The notes beneath the pieces are model-generated. The model saw only the letters and a program-made list of their open reading frames with translations. It was not told the DNA's origin and searched no databases. The translations under genes and the position numbers were made by a program. A stretch of DNA of 64,000 bases from Sordaria brevicollis (lineage: Eukaryota; Ascomycota; Sordariomycetes; Sordariales; Sordariaceae): positions 1,178,001 through 1,242,000 of the forward strand of contig JAUTDP010000015.1 in the NCBI GenBank assembly GCA_033439795.1. The letters run 5' to 3'. Position 1 is the first letter of the stretch. Each line of letters opens with the position of its first letter. Positions 58,691 through 64,000 of the stretch are shown one piece after another.

Positions 58691-59493
58691 AGAGTTGTGT
58701 GGGTGGGACAGAATGATGAGGTAGGCGTGGAAGCTTGAGGCTGGCGTACTGTGAAAGGTCGCTGGCAGAGAAAAAGTGACAATACCTTGGATTACGATTT
58801 TTGGATGAAAGGAAGACCTGATTGGATGGAAACGGATATGGACACGATTTTTTTGGAAAGTTTGATGGGTTATGCGATTTGACGCTTTTCGATTGGAACA
58901 TGAGACACGCCTTTTGGATATGGATTTTGTACTTTTATATATCTTTCGACAAGTTGAAGCTTTTGGCGCAATGGAATGTGAATACCATCATACCAAGACT
59001 TGCACATGACCGACCCATGACGCGACTTTCATCGAGTAAGGAACCTCAAAAGGAACCTCAACCAAGATCACCTAGTTGGGTGAGTATTGCTCTTGTACGC
59101 TCGATTTTTCATTGCTTTCGGACCAGTCCTTTTCGCTGCTTGTCAGTAAGTCAATCGCACGACTGCTGGAAAGAGTTTGGTAGAATGAGTTGACATTGAA
59201 GGAAATATTTAGGTTTGTTATAAGTGACAGTGATGGTAACGGCTCTCTAAACGAAGCGAGAACCATTTACAAGTGCAGTGCGTGCGGATAGCTAGTGAGT
59301 TGCCCTCTCTCCTCTTTCTCCTTGTTGTTTCTCCTTGAACCTTCAAGGCCCATATACCCTTTTGGCGTGATAGTCCCAGCTACCAGGCTCTTCCTTTCTT
59401 TGTTCAACGAGTGTCTTTAGTGGTGTCTAGTCCATGAGCATTAGCAACAACACCCCGCCAGTTCAATGATGAAAGGAAAAAGGGACCACACAC
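58691..59493. other. Convergent intergenic region
   Basis: No supported gene between the membrane-protein gene (+) and the secreted repeat protein gene (-). Presumably it holds both 3' UTRs; no distinct terminator is seen. Confidence 0.45.
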
Positions 59494-60201
59494 CTAAGGA
59501 TAAACAAGACTTTGCCCACCAAATGCGTACTCGACATTCTGCTGCACAACCTCTTCATTGGTGCCGCCGCCGCCATCGCAGCCGCATTCATCACACTCGC
59601 ATTCGTCCGCCACGTTGTTTTGGACAAACATGGGCGGCATAGGCTTGGGAGGAGGGGGCGGCACGTTGTTGACGACGGTAGGCGGCAAGTTAGGCTGGTC
59701 GTTAGGGACGATATTGTTCATAACGGTGGGCGGGGCCTGAGGAGGCGGGCTCTCGATGTCGTTGACAATCACAGGAGGCGGAGAAGGCGCGGGGGCGGGG
59801 ATCTCATTGTAGATGACGGGCGCTGGCTTGGGCGGAGGAGGAGGCGGCACGTTGTTGACGTAGATGGGGATTTCGTTGTTCTCGCAGTGCGGGCAGCCGT
59901 CGCCGCCGCCGCCGCCGATGTTGACCCGGTTGAAGCCCATGCCGTAGGGGAAGGCGTTGAATTGGTTGAAGCCGTACATGGGGTAGGGGTAGATGGCGAA
60001 GTTGTTGAACCGGTTGAAGCCCATGTACGGAGCGGCGTTGAAACCGACCCCGATGGCCGGGCCGGGACCGCCAATAGCCGCGCGATTGAAGCCGCCGCCG
60101 AAGCCACCGCCGCCGAAGCCACCGCCCATTGGGGCGGCTGAGATGAGGGTGGTGAAGAGGATGAGGAGGGAGAGGAAGGTGGTAGTGAGGGTGAACGTCA
60201 T
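59494..60201 (-). CDS. Secreted Gly/Pro-rich repeat protein
   Basis: Minus-strand single exon, 235 residues, with a signal peptide at about 1-22 (LSLLILFTTLISA then AAPMGGG). Residues 24-100 are Gly/Asn/Phe-rich with repeated GFN words (GFNRFNNFAIYPYPMYGFN). Residues about 110-200 contain five related units of Pro-rich spacer plus a short beta-like core (IYVNNV, VIYNEI, VIVNDI, TVMNNI, TVVNNV). Cys residues cluster as CPHC near the middle and CECDECGC near the C-terminus. No known domain is recognised. It is likely a cell-wall or extracellular structural protein; a metal or disulfide role for the Cys clusters is possible. Confidence 0.72.
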   Translation of the reverse strand: MTFTLTTTFLSLLILFTTLISAAPMGGGFGGGGFGGGFNRAAIGGPGPAIGVGFNAAPYMGFNRFNNFAIYPYPMYGFNQFNAFPYGMGFNRVNIGGGGGDGCPHCENNEIPIYVNNVPPPPPPKPAPVIYNEIPAPAPSPPPVIVNDIESPPPQAPPTVMNNIVPNDQPNLPPTVVNNVPPPPPKPMPPMFVQNNVADECECDECGCDGGGGTNEEVVQQNVEYAFGGQSLVYP

Positions 60202-61259
60202 TTTGGCGTTGTGCGTTCCAGCGAGGCCGCTGGTTAAGGTGAGTGTGGGATCCTTTGGTAGGGTGGTGGTTGATCTGATGATAGTAGTGATTGTAGTCTG
60301 CTGCTAAGGTAGCTTGTGGTATTTCTGACTGTCTGTCAGGACGAAGTGAGTGTCGTGAGTGTTGGACTGAGAAAAAGTGAGAGTTGCGAAGTTGGTTGCA
60401 ACTCGAGACGGAGCAAAAAGAATGGCTTTCGTGAGTCTGGAGAGAAACAAGATCAAGATGGGCAGGATGCAGGACTTGCTATTTACATTCATAGCAGACC
60501 GAGAGCATCTCCGCACGAACCAGACATCGCCCTGCCAACTCGATAACTCGCTTCTTGACGTGCGTCTTCATGATGCTGTAGCAGTCCTTCTTGGTAGACC
60601 CTGTTCCAACCTCGTATTCAGTCACAGGATGTTGAGGCGTTCGCATACGTCTCGCGCTTGGACACCGTCTGCACACCAGAGACGAACCGGTGGGCTTCAT
60701 TTCTCGCAGATCCTGGGACTGCGGTCCAGACACCTCGAAGAACTTTCCTGAAATAGGGTACCATGTCTCCTTGGCGGCAGGCATTATCTCCTCGCGAGTA
60801 TCGTATACTCAGCGCCGTACGTAAGAAGAGCGACACGATGTCGGTGCAATACTCCGTGCCCTTACACGAGACTTCAGCGACTGATTGCTGAGATGACGTT
60901 GTGTTGACATCTGGATCCGCTCTGTTGGCGACCAAAGCGCGGAGTGTCCCGCACATCACCTGAGCAACGACCAGTGTCAATGCTGAGAAGCAGCTAAATA
61001 TGGGCAAAGAGGTAGCCTTGAGTCTCGGTGGTGATCTCCGTCCTTGACAATCACCAGAAGGCCCTGAACTGGACAAGACCAACTTGCACAGGGCATCACA
61101 GCCACCAAGCGGCCGAATCTGTTTTTTTTCCAACACACATTAGCAGTCAATCGCCAACACATCGGCGAACAACAACCATCAACCAGTCAAGCACCTATTC
61201 CCAACTCGTCGGTACTTGCAAGCTCCTCAACACACCAAGAAAGTCCAACAACCGCCAAG
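60202..61259. other. Divergent intergenic region upstream of the small heat-shock gene
   Basis: No supported gene in about 1.06 kb. It includes a three-unit heat-shock element (60740-60752). A 172-codon minus frame at 60618-61136 lacks a domain or signal peptide and is not called. Confidence 0.5.
60740..60752. promoter_or_regulatory. Heat-shock element (three alternating units)
   Basis: GAACTTTCCTGAA is an exact GAAnnTTCnnGAA array, the binding site of trimeric HSF1. It lies about 508 bases upstream of the small heat-shock protein start, farther than usual but with no other gene between. Binding is inferred from the match only. Confidence 0.55.
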
Positions 61260-61949
61260 ATGGTCTTCAGCTTCCCAGCCGACTTCGCCTCAAGCGACCC
61301 AAACTTCACCACCCTCTTCCGGCTTCTCGACGACTTTGACACTTACAGCCGCGAAGTCTCGGGCTCCCAAGATTCCTCTGAGGGTTCGCACCCGCGCCAG
61401 TACCCTACTCGCATCCAGCACGGCTCAGCTGGAGGTGGTGGCCGATGGGGCCGCAACCGTCGCGGCGTCAACCCGCGCTTTGACATCCGCGAGACCAAGG
61501 ATGCCTACGAGCTGTACGGCGAGCTGCCTGGTGCCGAGAGGTCGGACATCCATATCGAGCTGACGGAGCCGAACACGCTTCTGATTTATGGGCGGGTGGA
61601 CCGGGATTATGCACCTGCTCCTGGAGGTGAAGAGGAAGGGAGAGAGGAAAAGAAGGAAGAAGAAGGTAGTGGTGAGAAGGAGGAGAAGGGAAAGGAGAAG
61701 GCTGAGGGAGGTGAAGGAGGTAGCAACGAGACGGAAGGAGAAAAGAAGAAGAAGGGTGGAAAGCCGAAAGAGGATCCGTCGGTTCGGTTCTTCTTGCGGG
61801 AACGTCATGTTGGCGAGTTTGCACGCGAGTTTGCTTTTCCGGGGACATTGCAGGAGTTTGACATCGAGGCGACGCTGGAGAAGGGAATTCTGAAAGTCGT
61901 GGCGCCGAAGCAGCAGCCGGCAAAGGGGAGGAAGATTGAGATCAAGTGA
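61260..61949 (+). CDS. Small heat-shock protein (Hsp20 / alpha-crystallin family)
   Basis: 229 residues, single exon, ATG in good context (CAAGATGGTC). An N-terminal arm (FTTLFRLLDDFDTYS, residues 16-30) resembles Neurospora Hsp30. The alpha-crystallin domain starts near residue 72 (FDIRETKDAYELYGELPGAE). It is interrupted by a low-complexity Glu/Lys/Gly insertion (about residues 122-172), then resumes with VRFFLRERHVGEFAREFAFP and the closing motif ATLEKGILKVVAPK. It is an ATP-independent holdase that prevents aggregation under stress. It is related to, but probably not, hsp30 itself given the different N-terminus and longer insertion. Confidence 0.88.
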   Translation: MVFSFPADFASSDPNFTTLFRLLDDFDTYSREVSGSQDSSEGSHPRQYPTRIQHGSAGGGGRWGRNRRGVNPRFDIRETKDAYELYGELPGAERSDIHIELTEPNTLLIYGRVDRDYAPAPGGEEEGREEKKEEEGSGEKEEKGKEKAEGGEGGSNETEGEKKKKGGKPKEDPSVRFFLRERHVGEFAREFAFPGTLQEFDIEATLEKGILKVVAPKQQPAKGRKIEIK

Positions 61950-61993
61950 TGGAAGTGAGATTGATGTTAGCTCACACAATTGAATCGGCCCAT

Positions 61994-63737
61994 TCAGGCC
62001 CCAAGAGGCCGCAACGTCAAGTACATGCCATTGTTTGGCTTGATTGTGATCACACCATCAGGCATGATGTCCTTTTCGTCCATTCCAAGCTCCCATTCAA
62101 ATGTAAGAACAAACGCAGCAAGTAAGCATCTAAGCTCAGCCTTTGCGAAACCTTGGCCAATGCAACTTCTTGGACCATGAATGAAGGTCATCTGGGCATA
62201 GTTGCTTGCCACTCCGCCGGTGTTGTTAGGCTTCATTGTTGGCTGTTCCGTTCCATCCTCTGCGATGTGCGTGCCTTCCTGGTCGATCCATCTCTCTGGT
62301 CGGAACTCGGTCGAGTTGTTGCCCCAGTTGTCAGTGTATCGGTTGACAATCCATGGTGACATCATTATCTCGGTGCCCTTCTTGATCGGATGGCCTAGAA
62401 CGGTTGTATCGACGGTGGCGGTACGGACGGTCATAGGTACTGTAGGATACAGGCGGAGGGTCTCATTCATAATCGCGTTTAGATACGGGAGATGTTCGAG
62501 GATACCGGCAATGTCCTGCCCAGGCACAAAATGAGGAAAGCCTGGTAAGGCACGTCGAACTTCAGATCGAAGAGTGGATTGCATCTCGGGGTTCTTGGCG
62601 AGTTCATAGGTAGCCCAGGTAAATGCGGAAGACGTTGTTTCGTGGCTGTGGTTTGTTAGTGAAAAGCCATCCAAGAGGAAAGAATTGAAGGACTTACCCA
62701 GCTGCCAAGAACGTGAGAAGCTGGTCAACAAGCTCGGCTTCAGAGAAGTTGTTGCTCTTGATAAGCAGAGACAAGATATCAAAGTGGTCTTCAGAGAGCT
62801 TCTCGATGGCTGCTTTCTTGTCACGAACCAGTTGGCCACAAATCTTGTTGATATCGGTTGTCGTCTCGTTGAATCTTCTGGAAACTTCCCAGGGGAACAG
62901 GTCGATGAACCAGCGTGGGAAGTTCAAGGTCAGGAAGAAGTAGGCAAACTTTGATGGCCCAGGCTCGAGTAAATCGGCATAGTTTCTCACAAGGGGGTCA
63001 TCATCCTTCTTCATCGTATGAAAATCGCGGCCGAAGGCAGCAATGCCAATTATATCCAAGGTGACTTTGCTCGCCCAGGCATTGATCTCGATTCTCGTGT
63101 CGTTGCCATTCGTTGCCAATTCGCTCAATTCTTTCTTGAGAGCGCTGTTCATCTCAAGTGCCTTGGTCCACATTGTTGGATAGAGCTCCTTTATATGGCC
63201 AAATTTGAAGGCCGGTTGAGTGTTCTTGCGAAGGAACTTGTGTTGGTCACCCTCGACAACAACCAGACCATCGCCTAGAATTGGGCGCAGGAAATTCCGA
63301 ATCGTTTCATGCTTAGCAAAGTCGTAGGGGTGATGGACGAGTATGTCGGCCAAAGGCGCGGGTTTGGTAATCAGCATGCTATCTCCAAACGCTCCTTGTA
63401 GGATAATGATTCCATCGTTGGGGGTGTCTTGGACGAGTTCGAGGAGTTTTTGGCCAGGCGGAGCCTTCCCTTGAAAGCGAGCAAAAATCCGGAAGAGATT
63501 CATCGCTTTTGGCGCTGGGAACTTCACTAGAGGGTGAAAGTAGACAGGCCACAGATACAACTTCCAGACGAAAAAGAAGGCATAGTTGACTGCTAAGATG
63601 GCCAGCACAAGCGACGTGCCGGAGAGGGCGAGCGCATCGCGGTAACTGGACGTTTTCTTGACTATGAGCACCTCGGCGAGCGCTAGCACAGTAGCTCGTA
63701 CCAAAGTGAAGGGATTGCTAGCTGGAGCCATAGTCAC
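61994..63737 (-). CDS. Cytochrome P450 monooxygenase
   Basis: Minus strand, two exons: 63737-62698 and 62645-61994 (563 residues) with a 52-bp intron (GTAAGT to CCACAG). The join restores the I-helix oxygen-binding motif AAGHETT (residues 345-351). An N-terminal membrane anchor lies near residues 40-65, followed by a Pro-containing hinge (HPLVKFPAPKAM). The K-helix shows NETLR, and the heme loop FIHGPRSCIG places the thiolate ligand at C508. It is an ER-bound class II P450 needing cytochrome P450 reductase. Substrate and CYP family cannot be told from sequence; neighbours give no cluster. A second in-frame ATG two codons in (63731) is an alternative start. Confidence 0.88.
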
Positions 63738-64000
63738 GTCACAGCAGGTACTGACTCGCCTTAATGTGAAGTCTGCGAGAAGTTATCGCAAAAATAAGAA
63801 TTGGAAAAAACATGGTGTTGACGTTTTTGACGGGAACGCTGAGGTGTCCGGGCTTGCGCTAGCCGAGGCATCCTTGGCATATGATCGTCAACGAAGCAAC
63901 GAACAGCCAGGGACATGATATCATTGGTTCAACCACTGTTGTTGGTCGGTCCCGAGATTGTCTTCTTGCCATACGACACAATTGATGCTCAGTACTAGTA
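63738..64000. other. 5' flank of the P450 gene
   Basis: Promoter side of the P450 gene to the window edge; no further feature is recognised. Confidence 0.4.

Noticed and set aside
60618..61136. 172-codon minus-strand ORF upstream of the small heat-shock gene
   Set aside because: Overlaps the heat-shock element and promoter; no domain or signal peptide.

Overview
The window looks like a filamentous ascomycete chromosome, most probably Neurospora or a close Sordariaceae relative. The flanks carry compact, intron-poor genes with short fungal introns. The middle 38 kb is an AT-rich block stripped of CpA/TpG dinucleotides, the signature of repeat-induced point mutation (RIP). A gpr-3-like cAMP-receptor GPCR and an ndvB-like cellobionic acid phosphorylase lie close together, an arrangement I recall from N. 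crassa (no search was run).

Layout: (1) 1-1172: C-terminal end of an unidentified gene, then non-coding DNA. (2) 1173-39122: RIP-mutated transposon graveyard. A minus-strand LINE (1173-4109 plus 19012-~21075) was split by a minus-strand Ty3/gypsy retrotransposon (4110-19006; 282-bp LTRs, target duplication CCGTT). That element was itself split by a plus-strand chromodomain Ty3/gypsy element (10559-18000; 252-bp LTRs, target duplication AAGAT). A ~190-bp normal-GC island follows, then a ~17.9-kb AT-rich tract (21265-39122) bounded by a perfect 19-bp inverted repeat. Inside it are relics of long minus-strand reading frames of unknown family, 78-bp tandem repeats and other repeats. This is the best candidate for an undescribed element. 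(3) 39123-64000: normal-GC genic DNA: GPCR (41658-43437, +), a 458-bp MITE with 8-bp target duplications (43690-44147), cellobionic acid phosphorylase (48107-50482, +), a secreted beta-helix protein with a bulb-lectin-like tail (51029-52762, +), secreted phospholipase A2 (52913-53881, -), an F-box/ankyrin-like locus with a broken frame (54973-55967, +), a single-pass membrane protein (57740-58690, +), a secreted Gly/Pro repeat protein (59494-60201, -), a small heat-shock protein (61260-61949, +) and a cytochrome P450 (61994-63737, -).

The genic part is not an obvious biosynthetic cluster. Several products fit an extracellular or nutrient-sensing theme (cellobionate use, a secreted beta-helix protein, secreted PLA2, a nutrient/cAMP-type GPCR), but co-function is only inferred. 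The mobile-element history is the best resolved part: LTR ends, target duplications, polypurine tracts and polymerase motifs give the order of insertion directly.
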